Shown: piece by piece, positions 27,620 through 37,165 of the stretch
Layout of the letters: every line of letters starts with the position of its first letter
Numbering within the stretch: position 1 is the stretch's first letter
From: Calothrix brevissima NIES-22
GTDB taxonomy: Bacteria; Cyanobacteriota; Cyanobacteriia; Cyanobacteriales; Nostocaceae
Direction: 5' to 3'
Assembly (NCBI RefSeq): GCF_002367995.1
Contig: NZ_AP018207.1
Location: 4,215,083 to 4,279,082, forward strand
Length of the DNA stretch: 64,000 bases
Program-made: the position numbers and the translations under genes
Notes under the pieces: generated by a model
What the model saw: the letters and a program-made list of their open reading frames with translations, nothing else
Told to the model about the DNA's origin: nothing
Database searches by the model: none

Positions 27620-28243
27620 ATGACACAATCTCTATCAAAACTATATACATTCGATGAATTTGTAGAATTTTTACAAAATAAAAATGAAAACATTTATTAC
27701 GAATTATACGATGGAGATATTATTCAAATGCCTTTACCAACAGGAGAACATGAGGAAATCGTAGGATTTTTAATAAAAATTTTATTGGCTGAATGTTTAA
27801 GACTTAATCTTAATTATTTTGTCCCTAGTAAAACGCTGGTAAGACCAGAAACAAAACAATCAGGCTACTTTCCAGATGTTCTTTTATTAAACAGTTCTAA
27901 TTTAATAAATGAACCACTATGGAAAAAAGAGTCAATTATAACTCAATCTGAATCAATACCATTAGTGATTGAGGTAGTTAGTACTAATTGGAGAGATGAT
28001 TATCATAAAAAGTTGGCTGACTATGATGAGATGGGTATCAAAGAATATTGGATTGTAGATTATGGTGCTTTTGCCAATAAATCACTGATAGGACAAGATA
28101 AACAGCCGACTATTACAATCTATTCTTTCAATGATGAAGGTGAATATCAAGGTAAACAGTTTAGAGGCAACGACCGCATAGAATCATCAACATTTCCTGA
28201 GTTAAATCTGACTGCTCAACAGATTTTTTCAGCTAGTTATTAA
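27620..28243 (+). CDS. Uma2-family (DUF820) protein
   Basis: 207 residues with a standard core: YELYDGDIIQMPLPTGEHEE, FPDVLLLNSSN (the PD motif), PLVIEVVSTNWRDDYHKKLA (E..K), DYDEMGIKEYWIVDYGA and a C-terminal strand region. All fold-defining acidic and Lys residues are present, unlike the copy at 17798. Probably a PD-(D/E)XK-type nuclease or a domesticated transposon-associated protein. It is the last gene of the block that separates ndhF from ndhD and reads towards ndhF. Confidence 0.88.
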   Translation: MTQSLSKLYTFDEFVEFLQNKNENIYYELYDGDIIQMPLPTGEHEEIVGFLIKILLAECLRLNLNYFVPSKTLVRPETKQSGYFPDVLLLNSSNLINEPLWKKESIITQSESIPLVIEVVSTNWRDDYHKKLADYDEMGIKEYWIVDYGAFANKSLIGQDKQPTITIYSFNDEGEYQGKQFRGNDRIESSTFPELNLTAQQIFSASY

Positions 28244-28253
28244 TTGAAAAACC

Positions 28254-28280
28254 GAAAAAAAAGGAGTCTAATTTAGACTC
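28254..28280 (-). terminator. Rho-independent terminator of ndhF
   Basis: On the minus strand GAGTCTAA pairs with TTAGACTC at 28264-28280 and is followed, after CC, by eight T residues. It lies about 43 bases after the ndhF stop, so ndhF transcripts should end before the inserted block. Confidence 0.85.
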
Positions 28281-28322
28281 TTAAAAAACTTAGGGGCGGA
28301 CGTTCGCCCACCCCTATAAAAA

Positions 28323-30416
28323 TCAGGTAATACCAAAGAAAATCACTAAACCCAAAACTGCCCCAAAGATAATTAAGGCATAGAATTGAGCGCGACCGTT
28401 TTCTAGATATTTCAGTCCTTCGCCACTCACAAGCGTGAAAAAGCCGGTGAGGTTAACAGCACCATCAACGACGCGGAAGTCAACTTCCATGACTTGTCTA
28501 GCTAGGCGACGCAAGCCGACGACAAAGACGCGATGGTAAATGTCATCAAAATACCACTTGTTGAGGGAAAGCTCATAAAGTGGTTTGATTTTCGCCGCGA
28601 TCGCAGCTGGGTCAATTTTACCGCGCAAATACATCAAGGAAGCCAAGGTAATCCCAATCAAGGAAATTCCTACAGAAGCCCCTGCCATAATGTAAAATTC
28701 CGTCGGGTTAAACTCGGCGGCTTTTTCCAGAACTTCACTCAAGGTTTCTGTGGGTGGGAAAATAAATTCCTCAAAGTAATTGGCGTATGGTGTGCCGACT
28801 AAACCAATCAAAATCGAAGGTACGGCTAAAACTGCCAAAGGTAGAGTCATCGTCCAAGGCGACTCATGGGGAGTATCGCTGTGATGACCGTGGGAGTCGC
28901 TATGATGTCCACCAGTTGCAGCTAATTCGCCTTTCTTCATCGCCCCAGGGCCAAAAGTCGGCGCTGGTTCGCCTGATTCTAATTCCAGGATAATTGTCGA
29001 AGCTTTTTTGAGCTTGTCTTTGATTTTCTCGTCAGTCCCCCGGAATTTACCTTCAAATGTCGAGAAATACATTCTAAACATGTAAAAGGCGGTAATACCG
29101 GCAGTTAGCCAGCCAATTAACCACAAAAATGGGTTAGCTTCAAAAGCTTTGCCAAGAATTTCGTCTTTTGACCAGAAACCAGCGAAGGGAGGGATACCAG
29201 AAATTGCCAAGCAACCGATTAAGAAGGTAATCCCGGTAACTGGCATATACTTCCGCAATCCACCCATTAAGCGCATATCTTGGGCTAATGCGGGGTCGTG
29301 ACCAACAACGCCTTCCATCCCGTGAATTACCGAACCGGAACCCAAGAATAGCATCGCCTTGAAATAGGCGTGAGTCATCAGGTGGAATAAACCGGCGCTG
29401 TAGGAACCTACGCCCATAGCCATCACCATGTAGCCCAATTGGGAGATGGTGGAGTAAGCTAGACCCTTTTTGATGTCATTTTGGGTAATGGCAATTGTTG
29501 CCCCTAAAAACGCCGTAAATGCCCCAGTAAAGGCAATGACGTTCATCGCGGCGGGGACATGTTCAAAAACTGGGTACATGCGGGCGATTAAGAACACCCC
29601 AGCCGCCACCATTGTCGCTGCGTGGATTAAGGCGGAAATGGGGGTAGGGCCTTCCATCGCGTCTGGTAGCCAGACATGGAGAGGAAACTGGGCGGATTTT
29701 GCCACCGGGCCCAGGAACACTAAAATCGCAAACAGCACAGCCAGGAAATTGCTGATAGAACCCGATTGTACAAGTTCAGCTAGGCGATCGCCCATTACAC
29801 CAAAATCAAAGCTGCCTGTTGCCCAAAATAGCCCCAAAATACCAAGTAAGAGACCGAAGTCTCCCACACGGTTAGTCACAAATGCTTTTTGGGCTGCATC
29901 TGCTGCTGACTTGCGATCGTACCAAAAGCCGACCAGCAAGTAGGAGCACATCCCTACCAATTCCCAGAATACGTAAACTTGTACGAGGTTGGAGCTGACT
30001 ACCAGACCCAACATCGAAGAACCGAACAAACTGAGATAGGCATAAAACCTGACGTAGCCTGGGTCATGGGACATATAGCCGTCGGTATAAACCATGACCA
30101 AGAAAGCTACCGTGGTGACAATTACCAGCATCACGGCTGTGAGGTGGTCGATTGTGTAGCCCATACTCAAATGAAAATTACCTGCTGCTGCCCATTCTAG
30201 GGTGCGGACATAGGTGGGATGTCCTTGGATTTGGCTCCACAGCAAGGTTAACGACAGCCCCATCGCTGCTCCCATTAGGGAGATAATTACCGCAGCGTTC
30301 AGCTGTCGTAGGCGGTTTGTCACCTGATTTATCGAAATTAACCCTAGACCGACCAGCATTGCCCCAAACAAAGGCAATACGGGAATCAGCCAGGCATATT
30401 GATAGATTACTTCCAT
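28323..30416 (-). CDS. ndhF: NAD(P)H-quinone oxidoreductase subunit 5 (NdhF1-type)
   Basis: 697 residues from ATG 30416 (GTG one codon upstream also possible). NdhF is the distal antiporter-like membrane subunit of NDH-1. Family features seen are FYAYLSLFGSSMLGLV, FWELVGMCSYLLVGFWYDR (conserved Glu), FPLHVWLPDAMEGPTPISAL, LIHAATMVAAGVFLIARMYP, and a His-rich loop near residues 500-520 (HHSDSHGHHSD). Length and C-terminal region fit NdhF1, the partner of NdhD1 in respiration and cyclic electron flow around photosystem I. The downstream terminator and the opposite-strand block separate it from ndhD. Confidence 0.95.
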   Translation of the reverse strand: MEVIYQYAWLIPVLPLFGAMLVGLGLISINQVTNRLRQLNAAVIISLMGAAMGLSLTLLWSQIQGHPTYVRTLEWAAAGNFHLSMGYTIDHLTAVMLVIVTTVAFLVMVYTDGYMSHDPGYVRFYAYLSLFGSSMLGLVVSSNLVQVYVFWELVGMCSYLLVGFWYDRKSAADAAQKAFVTNRVGDFGLLLGILGLFWATGSFDFGVMGDRLAELVQSGSISNFLAVLFAILVFLGPVAKSAQFPLHVWLPDAMEGPTPISALIHAATMVAAGVFLIARMYPVFEHVPAAMNVIAFTGAFTAFLGATIAITQNDIKKGLAYSTISQLGYMVMAMGVGSYSAGLFHLMTHAYFKAMLFLGSGSVIHGMEGVVGHDPALAQDMRLMGGLRKYMPVTGITFLIGCLAISGIPPFAGFWSKDEILGKAFEANPFLWLIGWLTAGITAFYMFRMYFSTFEGKFRGTDEKIKDKLKKASTIILELESGEPAPTFGPGAMKKGELAATGGHHSDSHGHHSDTPHESPWTMTLPLAVLAVPSILIGLVGTPYANYFEEFIFPPTETLSEVLEKAAEFNPTEFYIMAGASVGISLIGITLASLMYLRGKIDPAAIAAKIKPLYELSLNKWYFDDIYHRVFVVGLRRLARQVMEVDFRVVDGAVNLTGFFTLVSGEGLKYLENGRAQFYALIIFGAVLGLVIFFGIT

Positions 30417-30704
30417 CACTGACGCTTACTTTTAGGATTCTTGACTAAGTTAGAACAGCGCTGCCAAAGGTCTTCAGCAGACTGGGACAGACAGACAAGT
30501 GTTTAGACACTGCTTTTGTGGATTTGGTCGCCAGTCTTGTTTTCCTTGGGAGAAGCCGCAAAAAATCGCGGTTCTAGGTCATAGGCGACGGCGATCTTCG
30601 CATCTTCACTTTAAAGCAATCTCCATTGCAGTCAATTATCCGTCCTCAAGCAACTGTCTATGTCGAACTGTTAATAATTGTGACACACTCCCTTTAGCAT
30701 AAAA

Positions 30705-30733
30705 TACCCCACCAGGAAGTCTTTAGGTGGGGT
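30705..30733 (-). terminator. Hairpin, probable terminator of the thioredoxin gene
   Basis: ACCCCACC at 30706-30713 pairs perfectly with GGTGGGGT at 30726-30733. On the minus strand it is followed by ATTTTATG. It is about 105 bases past the thioredoxin stop. I see no gene in the gap 30420-30837. Confidence 0.6.
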
Positions 30734-30837
30734 GTTAAGCTTGGTTTTAGATTTGCTTTACTAAATTGATAGTTAATTATTGATGGTCAAGAGATCTAAT
30801 ACTTAATTTTGCGTATTGACTTTTGACACTCTTTATG

Positions 30838-31218
30838 TTATCTACGTCCTACATCCACTGTTTTAGCGCTACCGTAGGGGGAGTAACGCTTGTTGTAGTT
30901 AACTTTTATCTCTTCTAAGGCTAAACGTAAGTCGTCTCTGCCACGAAAACCCTCAAGACGATATTGGATGGTGCCATTTTCAATTAACAGTAAAGTGGGC
31001 AGTGACTTCAGGCGATATGTTGTAGACAATTTAAAATTTTGGTCAGCGTTAACTGTGACTAATTTAATTTGGTCGCCACATTGGCTCTGAAATTGCAATA
31101 ACAAAGGGTGGATAATGCGGCACAAACCACACCAAGGGGCTTCAAAATTCACTAAAACCGGAATAGGAGATTCTAAAACTTCTTGAGTAAATGTCCGCTC
31201 ACTAACCGACAACACCAT
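30838..31218 (-). CDS. Thioredoxin-fold protein
   Basis: 126 residues. The active site is WCGLC (Cys30, Cys33) in NFEAPWCGLCRIIHPLL, where thioredoxins usually have WCGPC. The cis-proline is in LKSLPTLLLIENG. A short basic tail (KRYSPYGSAKTVDVGRR) follows the fold. There is no signal peptide, so it is cytosolic and should reduce protein disulfides. The Pro-to-Leu change would alter its redox potential. It sits between rbcR/nnrU-like genes and ndhF. Confidence 0.9.
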   Translation of the reverse strand: MVLSVSERTFTQEVLESPIPVLVNFEAPWCGLCRIIHPLLLQFQSQCGDQIKLVTVNADQNFKLSTTYRLKSLPTLLLIENGTIQYRLEGFRGRDDLRLALEEIKVNYNKRYSPYGSAKTVDVGRR

Positions 31219-31749
31219 GACGCCTCTAAATTTATAGGGTTTTTATATCAAACTAACTATCGGCAGATTATATTGGCAAGCCATTGACCACCGATAGACG
31301 CTCTGTGGGCACAAATAGTTTAGACAAAAATCGATCGCGTTGATTGCGGCGCTGATCAAAAAGCCACCGTAGATATCGCTTTGGCTTTGGGAAATGCTCA
31401 ACTGTTGGTAGTCACTGCTACTGAGGTATGCAAGCTAGGCTAGTCATCTGTCAGTTGTTTTGTGGCTGAATTTCCCTGTAAGTCCTGGGAGAGGCACTTG
31501 TAGATTTATTGGCCACTAACTCTGAACTATTGACTCTGGATAAAATCTTCCTGCCGTAATGGGCGTGAGGAGGTTTAATACCTAGCGAAAATGATTGAGC
31601 AGCGAGTAATAACATAAAATCTCAAACCGACTACATGCACCCCCACTGGTAGCTATTTGAATTTATCCTACATTGATTTGGTAACAATTGATAAGTGGGA
31701 ATTTTCATCAATTTGATTAGTATCTGCTGATAGTGGGGATCGCCTAAAA
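31219..31749. other. Gene-free stretch
   Basis: 531 bases between the thioredoxin gene and the NnrU-like gene. A short open stretch at about 31350-31442 (plus strand, KATVDIALALGNAQLLVVTA) could be a gene remnant, but it has no start codon and no recognised family. Nothing else is seen. Confidence 0.5.
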
Positions 31750-32466
31750 CTACCATGTTAACTTACTAGTTGCGGATAATAACAGGGGGTGCGACCACCA
31801 AAGTAAACACACAAAAATGGCAACTCCTAAATAAGCAGGACGGAGAAATTCTGACAATTTCAGAGATTGCCGACCGTCAATAATTGCGGCGAAAGGAATA
31901 ATAGAAGTACGCTGTTTCACAGTTGCAAAGGCTTCGCCATAACGTTGAGCTAGACGGCGATCCCCGTGCCAAACACCAAATAAATGATGCAATACCAAGC
32001 CAATTGAGGTCACTAGGGTAAAGGTAGTACCCAACCAGAGAGTATGGGCAACACACCAAATGATTTGCCCTACCATTTGCGGATGACGGGTAATGCGAAT
32101 AATACCCGTTTCATACAAATGAACTTGGGGCTTTTGAATCGCCGCAATCTCTAGGAGATTGAAGGTGGCAGGATACAAAAATAAAAAAGAAATTGCTGAC
32201 AGCACCCAAACTAAAATTTGGATGCCGACTACATCCTGCACCTGCCAAAGTTGCAAACCATCATAACGATGATTAAAAAAGTAAATAATTAAGATTACAG
32301 CCAAGGGCAGGCTGACTAAGGCAAATAAAATTCGGTAAAGCCTTGGCCCAATTAGGTTTTCTGCCCAAGGACGAAGCGCAGCTCCCCCGCTATGAGCGAT
32401 CGCAAAAACTAACTGTAGCCCCAATATGACAAAATGACTGGGGGTTAACCAAGAAATCAGCATCAT
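31750..32466 (-). CDS. NnrU-family membrane protein, possibly zeta-carotene isomerase-like
   Basis: 238 residues, about six membrane helices. Motifs of the NnrU/Z-ISO group: FAIAHSGGAALRPWAE with a conserved His, GPRLYRILFALVSLPLAV, ETGIIRITRHPQMVGQIIWC and VLHHLFGVWHGDRRLAQRYG. Plant and some bacterial Z-ISO proteins of this family isomerise the 15-cis bond of zeta-carotene using haem; NnrU itself is tied to nitric oxide metabolism. In a cyanobacterium the carotenoid role is the more likely, but this is inference. ATG 32466 is followed directly by a second ATG. Confidence 0.75.
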   Translation of the reverse strand: MMLISWLTPSHFVILGLQLVFAIAHSGGAALRPWAENLIGPRLYRILFALVSLPLAVILIIYFFNHRYDGLQLWQVQDVVGIQILVWVLSAISFLFLYPATFNLLEIAAIQKPQVHLYETGIIRITRHPQMVGQIIWCVAHTLWLGTTFTLVTSIGLVLHHLFGVWHGDRRLAQRYGEAFATVKQRTSIIPFAAIIDGRQSLKLSEFLRPAYLGVAIFVCLLWWSHPLLLSATSKLTW

Positions 32467-32682
32467 AACTTATACGTAAGTGAAGTAAATTAAAGAAAAC
32501 TTAGTACAGTACAACCAATACCACAAAGTATTTAAACAGGGACTTTAGTCAAGATGTTGTACTACTGTCTTTTCCGAGTCAAGCTTCCAAGTTTAAGATG
32601 CGATTAATCATACCGAGAAACCTGGGTGTGAAATGCTGATTTCTTGTCAAAGCCGCTCCTTTCTTGTTTGTGGGTTTAGCCT

Positions 32683-33696
32683 ATGTCTGACCTTCCGTTC
32701 ACTTTAGATCAGTTACGTATTCTCAAAGCGATCGCTGTAGAAGGGAGCTTCAAGCGCGCCGCTGATAGTCTTTACGTATCCCAGCCTGCTGTCAGTTTAC
32801 AAGTACAAAACTTAGAACGGCAGCTCGATGTCCCATTATTTGACCGTGGAGGACGCCGTGCTCAATTAACCGAAGCCGGACACCTACTACTGAGTTATGG
32901 GGAGAAAATTCTCAGTCTCTGTCAAGAAACTTGTCGCGCGATCGAGGATTTACAAAATCTCCAAGGCGGTACTTTAATTGTCGGTGCTTCCCAAACTACT
33001 GGCACTTATCTGCTACCGAAAATGATCGGTATGTTTCGGCAAAAATATCCCGATGTCGCCGTACAATTACATGTCCATTCGACTCGCCGCACTGCCTGGA
33101 GTGTCGCCAATGGACAAGTAGATTTAGCGATCATTGGCGGCGAAATTCCTGGTGAATTAGCAGAATCTTTAGAAATTATTCCCTATGCTGAAGATGAACT
33201 GGTGCTAATTTTACCCGTCTTCCATCCCTTTAGTAAGCTCGACACTATCCAAAAAGAAGACCTTTATAAACTTCAATTCATCACTTTAGATTCACAATCA
33301 ACTATTCGCAAAGTCATAGACCAAGTACTAGCGCGCTGTGAAATCGATACGCGGCGTTTTAAAGTCGAAATGGAATTAAATTCCATTGAAGCTATTAAAA
33401 ATGCTGTGCAATCTGGTTTAGGGGCAGCTTTTGTTTCTACTTCTGCCATTGCTAAAGAGTTACAAATGGGCGTATTGCACTGTGCGCCAATAGAAGGTGT
33501 AGTGGTCAAACGCACGCTGTGGCTGATTTTTAATCCTAATCGTTATCGCTCCAAAGCAGCAGAAGCTTTTAGTCAAGAAATTCTCCCTCAGTTTGCTACC
33601 CCAGGATGGAACCATAATGTATTAAAATTGACGCAAAAAAATTTAATGCTCAATACCCTGGATATAGTGGCACCTGCCATTACTGACGACGACTGA
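32683..33696 (+). CDS. rbcR: LysR-type regulator RbcR
   Basis: 337 residues. An N-terminal LysR winged helix ([40 protein letters not shown]) is followed by a substrate-binding domain ([40 protein letters not shown]). The sequence matches my memory of cyanobacterial RbcR/Ycf30, which controls rbc (RuBisCO) genes in response to carbon metabolites. Its closeness to ndhF and ndhD, also linked to carbon and redox balance, agrees with other cyanobacterial genomes. The C-terminus extends about 25 residues past the domain. Divergent from the NnrU-like gene. Confidence 0.9.
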   Translation: MSDLPFTLDQLRILKAIAVEGSFKRAADSLYVSQPAVSLQVQNLERQLDVPLFDRGGRRAQLTEAGHLLLSYGEKILSLCQETCRAIEDLQNLQGGTLIVGASQTTGTYLLPKMIGMFRQKYPDVAVQLHVHSTRRTAWSVANGQVDLAIIGGEIPGELAESLEIIPYAEDELVLILPVFHPFSKLDTIQKEDLYKLQFITLDSQSTIRKVIDQVLARCEIDTRRFKVEMELNSIEAIKNAVQSGLGAAFVSTSAIAKELQMGVLHCAPIEGVVVKRTLWLIFNPNRYRSKAAEAFSQEILPQFATPGWNHNVLKLTQKNLMLNTLDIVAPAITDDD

Positions 33697-34104
33697 ATTC
33701 CCATCACTAGTTATTTAGTCATGAGCGGGCTAGTAAAGTCTTGGGGAATCACTTGCTGCGATCGCTTGACAGCTAGCAAGTGCTGTGGGCTTCCCCACGA
33801 GCAACTAGCTAACCTCAAGGGTCACATGTCATGAGTTAAACAGACTATGACTGCGGTACGGTAGTCATAGTAGCTATTGCGCTTTTTTGGGTTTACTGCT
33901 TGTCAAGGCTAGTAGCGCACCTGAAAATTCTTGGCTTTGAGTTAGTTTAGTTACACAAAGCAGTTACTCTGGTCTTTTATCAGCCTGTTTCTAAATGACT
34001 GACTCCAAAAAAATACTAGGGTAGGAGTTATTGATTTAAACCAAGCTGTAGTATGGACTACTGATGATGGACTCTTGACTATGGACTTTTGACGAATAAC
34101 TAAA
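33697..34104. other. Gene-free stretch
   Basis: 408 bases between rbcR and the kinase gene. It has a loose inverted repeat around TAGCAAGTGCTGTGGGCTTC (33774-33815) and low-complexity TTGACTATGGACT-type sequence near 34070-34090. No gene or RNA gene is recognised. Confidence 0.5.
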
Positions 34105-35496
34105 ATGGAAGTTTACTGCACTCGTCCACGCTGTCCCCGTCCACAAAACTATTTTGCGGATTTAGATGATAACACAACCCTAAAAACAGTCCAGCAAAAA
34201 TACTGCACTACCTGTGGAATGCCATTAATGCTAGATGGTCGCTATGTTCCCATCAGGCTTTTAGGTAGGGGAGGGTTTGGAGCCGCATTTCTCGCCCGCG
34301 ATCGCCGAATTCCCGGAATGCGTCAATGTGTAGTCAAGCAATTTCAACCTACAGGAAACTTAGGCTTTCATCAACTGCAAATAGCTCAACAGCTATTTGA
34401 AAGAGAAGCAGAAGTTCTGGCAGAAATCGGTAACGAACACGAACAAATTCCTGACTTGTTCGCGTTCTTTCCGATCGCAGTTCCCAGCTTGCAACCAGGA
34501 CAGCAAGACCAGTTTTTTTACTTAGTTCAGGAATATATTAATGGACAAAATCTTGAAGAAGAATTAATTACCAAGGGTAAGTTTTCGGAAGCAGAAATTT
34601 TAGAAGTACTGCAAGAAATACTCAAAGTCCTGAAATTTGTTCACAATCGCGGCATTATTCACAGAGATATCAAACCTTCTAATATTATGCGCCGTCGCGA
34701 TGGCAAAATTTTTTTGCTAGATTTTGGTGCAGTGAAGCAAGTAACCAATTCCCCAGCAATTTCTTCTACAGGTATTTATTCTATCGGCTATGCACCGCCG
34801 GAGCAGGTAGCAGGCAATCAGGTATTTCCATCTACAGATTTATATGCCTTAGCTGTAACGGCGATCGCTTTACTAACCGGGCAAGAAGCAACTAAGCTAT
34901 TTGATGGCTACAGCAACCAGTGGAAATGGCGCACCCAAGTTAATATTAATCCTCACTTAGCTGATATTTTAGACAAAATGCTTCTGCCTGCTGCTAATCA
35001 ACGCTTTCAGTCAACCCAAGAGGTGTTAGATGCATTAGCAAGACTCGATCGACCACACTTGATACCATCTACGCACGTTAAACCCAAACTGCAAAATACT
35101 GCACCAGGTTCTATAGGTGTAGCTTCACAATTACCAACAGCTATACCAGCTTTTTCTACATGGGAATTGTTAGCAGGAGCGGCTTTTAGTGGGTTTGAAG
35201 GGGCATTAATCGGTATTACTTGTTTTAGTTTGCTCCGTAACCCAATAATTACCCTAAGTATTTCATTTGCTATTTTAGGAATAATGATTTTCGCCCAATC
35301 AAGAAGGTGGATTGAGAAGTTAGATTTATTAATTATTTCGGCTATTTCTTTTGCTATTATTTTTTTTATCCCACTCTTGCGCGCACAACTAGGCATTCAA
35401 CAAATATTAATATTAGCATTTGTCTCTGCTTTAGTAAGTATTGCATTAACGGCTCTATTTCGTCTGATTTATAAATTACTTTCTTTAATTCTTTAA
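34105..35496 (+). CDS. Membrane Ser/Thr protein kinase with N-terminal zinc ribbon
   Basis: 463 residues. Residues 1-40 hold a Cys pattern (YCTRPRCPRP ... YCTTCGMPL), read as a zinc ribbon. The kinase domain spans ~50-310: glycine loop LGRGGFGAAF, catalytic loop IHRDIKPSN with Asp188, and DFG Asp206 (LLDFGAVKQ), plus GYAPPEQ. The C-terminal ~110 residues have about four membrane helices (LLAGAAFSGFEGALIGITCF etc.). It is a cyanobacterial Pkn2-type (eukaryote-like) kinase anchored in the membrane with a cytosolic kinase domain. Targets are unknown. It is followed at 200 bases by the PstS-like gene on the same strand. Confidence 0.92.
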   Translation: MEVYCTRPRCPRPQNYFADLDDNTTLKTVQQKYCTTCGMPLMLDGRYVPIRLLGRGGFGAAFLARDRRIPGMRQCVVKQFQPTGNLGFHQLQIAQQLFEREAEVLAEIGNEHEQIPDLFAFFPIAVPSLQPGQQDQFFYLVQEYINGQNLEEELITKGKFSEAEILEVLQEILKVLKFVHNRGIIHRDIKPSNIMRRRDGKIFLLDFGAVKQVTNSPAISSTGIYSIGYAPPEQVAGNQVFPSTDLYALAVTAIALLTGQEATKLFDGYSNQWKWRTQVNINPHLADILDKMLLPAANQRFQSTQEVLDALARLDRPHLIPSTHVKPKLQNTAPGSIGVASQLPTAIPAFSTWELLAGAAFSGFEGALIGITCFSLLRNPIITLSISFAILGIMIFAQSRRWIEKLDLLIISAISFAIIFFIPLLRAQLGIQQILILAFVSALVSIALTALFRLIYKLLSLIL

Positions 35497-35695
35497 GCTG
35501 GTTCTGCGTAACAAATCAAAATTCAGGTTTTTATTAAAATTTAAGAAAATTTTCACAGGGGCATCTTCAGGGAAATCAGTAATTAATTTTTTAATTACCG
35601 ATGGCTGCGTAAACTTAAGTTTACTAATTCTTAACCTGACAACACGCACAATGAAAAATTGCTGGCGTTGATAAGTAACAATCAAAATAATAACT

Positions 35696-36724
35696 ATGTC
35701 GCCAAAAAACGAAACTAATGAAACTGGGGTTTTGGTTTTAACTTTGGTGGTGACACTAGGATTGGTTGGTAGTGTCTTTTGGTGGTTAGCCAATAATTCT
35801 GGTGCGATCGATAATTTGACACCTAATCAATCTCGCCCATCACAAGATAAATATACCCACAAAATTGATTTTCCCTCAGGCTTGTTTAGTTATGGGGGTA
35901 GCACCACCTGGGCTCCAATCCGCAAAGAAGTCGAGCCAGCAATGCAACAGTTATGGCCGAAGTTTCAATTACGTTATACCAATCCCACCACAGGCGCACC
36001 TGGTTCGGGTACGGGGATTAAAATGCTTTTGGAGAACCAACTATCTTTTTCTCAGTCATCTCGCTCGCTCAAAAATGATGAGTTTCAAAAAGCCCAACAA
36101 CGTGGCTTCACATTCAAAGAAATTCCTGTAGCGATTGACGGAATTGCGATCGCAGTTCATCCCAATTTGCAAATTCCTGGTTTAACTCTGGCACAGATTA
36201 AAGATATCTACACAGGTAAAATTACCAACTGGCAAGAGGTAAACGGCCCTAATTTACCGATTACAGCCTACTCTCGGCGTTTAGAGGAGGGGGGTACCAT
36301 CGAATTTTTCGATGAAAATATTATGGCAGGAGAAAAATTTGGCTCCAATATCAAATTTATTCCTACCACAACCCAAGCCTTAAGAGAAGTGGCAAAGAAT
36401 CCAGGGGGAATTTACTATAGCTCTGCTCCGGAATTAGTAGGGCAATGTGGTGTCAAGCCCTTACCATTAGGGCAAAAATCCGATCGCCTGATTCCACCTT
36501 ACAAACCACCTTTTGTCCCCCTGCAAAACTGTCCGCAACAGCGTAACCAAATCAATGCTGTTGCTTTTAAAACAGGTGAATACCCAATTACTAGGCGATT
36601 ATTTGTCATCATTAAACAAAATGGACAAAGCGATCAGCAGGCTGGAGAAGCTTATGCAAATTGGCTACTAACTGATCAAGGTCAGGAATTAATTGCTAAA
36701 GCTGGATTTGTCAGACTTCGCTAA
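35696..36724 (+). CDS. PstS-like phosphate-binding protein, membrane anchored
   Basis: 342 residues. One N-terminal helix (VLVLTLVVTLGLVGSVFWWL) acts as uncleaved anchor or signal. The body is a PBP-like type II domain: FSYGGSTTWAPIRKEVEPAM (the phosphate-loop region), GAPGSGTGIKMLLE, LTLAQIKDIYTGKITNWQEV and the end GEAYANWLLTDQGQELIAKA. It resembles PstS of the phosphate ABC transporter, but no pstCAB genes are near. It may serve in sensing or in adhesion instead. A decayed second copy lies 440 bases downstream. Confidence 0.85.
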   Translation: MSPKNETNETGVLVLTLVVTLGLVGSVFWWLANNSGAIDNLTPNQSRPSQDKYTHKIDFPSGLFSYGGSTTWAPIRKEVEPAMQQLWPKFQLRYTNPTTGAPGSGTGIKMLLENQLSFSQSSRSLKNDEFQKAQQRGFTFKEIPVAIDGIAIAVHPNLQIPGLTLAQIKDIYTGKITNWQEVNGPNLPITAYSRRLEEGGTIEFFDENIMAGEKFGSNIKFIPTTTQALREVAKNPGGIYYSSAPELVGQCGVKPLPLGQKSDRLIPPYKPPFVPLQNCPQQRNQINAVAFKTGEYPITRRLFVIIKQNGQSDQQAGEAYANWLLTDQGQELIAKAGFVRLR

Positions 36725-36886
36725 TTCCCCATCTGTAATTACTGGTGTTTTAGCAACAATTCTGGCACGAAAATAAAGCTGAGAATCCAGGGGCTAGAAA
36801 ATAGAATTTTCTAGAGATTTTTTCGATGAAGGATTGTGCATCTCCTCATCCCCCTTTATAGACATGGCAATAGACGAACAAAAAGG

Positions 36887-36913
36887 ACAAGGGAGACAAG
36901 GGAGACAAGGGAG
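36887..36913. repeat. Tandem repeat, ACAAGGGAG x3
   Basis: Three exact copies of a nine-base unit. A related array, GACAAGGAA, lies at 50414-50458. Confidence 0.8.
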
Positions 36914-37165
36914 ATAAGTATTGGGTTTAAATAACAAAAATATAGTCAGAAATAGTCAGATATTTGTAACTCTTAGACGGATTGCTATGGTGAGAAATTT
37001 TATGATTGAGACTAGGAAGTCACAAAATATTCTTGGGTAAGATTTTACCTGCCCTAGTTAGAGATTCGTAATTAATTTGAATAATTACCTATACCAAAGT
37101 GACCCCCAGATTTGTATCAAAATCTAGCGGCAGCAATATTTATCCCAGACATCTTGGGTAGTTAA

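Noticed and set aside
30499-30702. Plus-strand frame of 67 codons near ndhF
   Set aside because: Composition is not protein-like, there is no ribosome binding site, and it overlaps the likely ndhF leader.
31350-31442. Coding-like stretch KATVDIALALGNAQLLVVTA
   Set aside because: No start codon, too short, and no recognised relative. Kept only as a note in the gene-free stretch.
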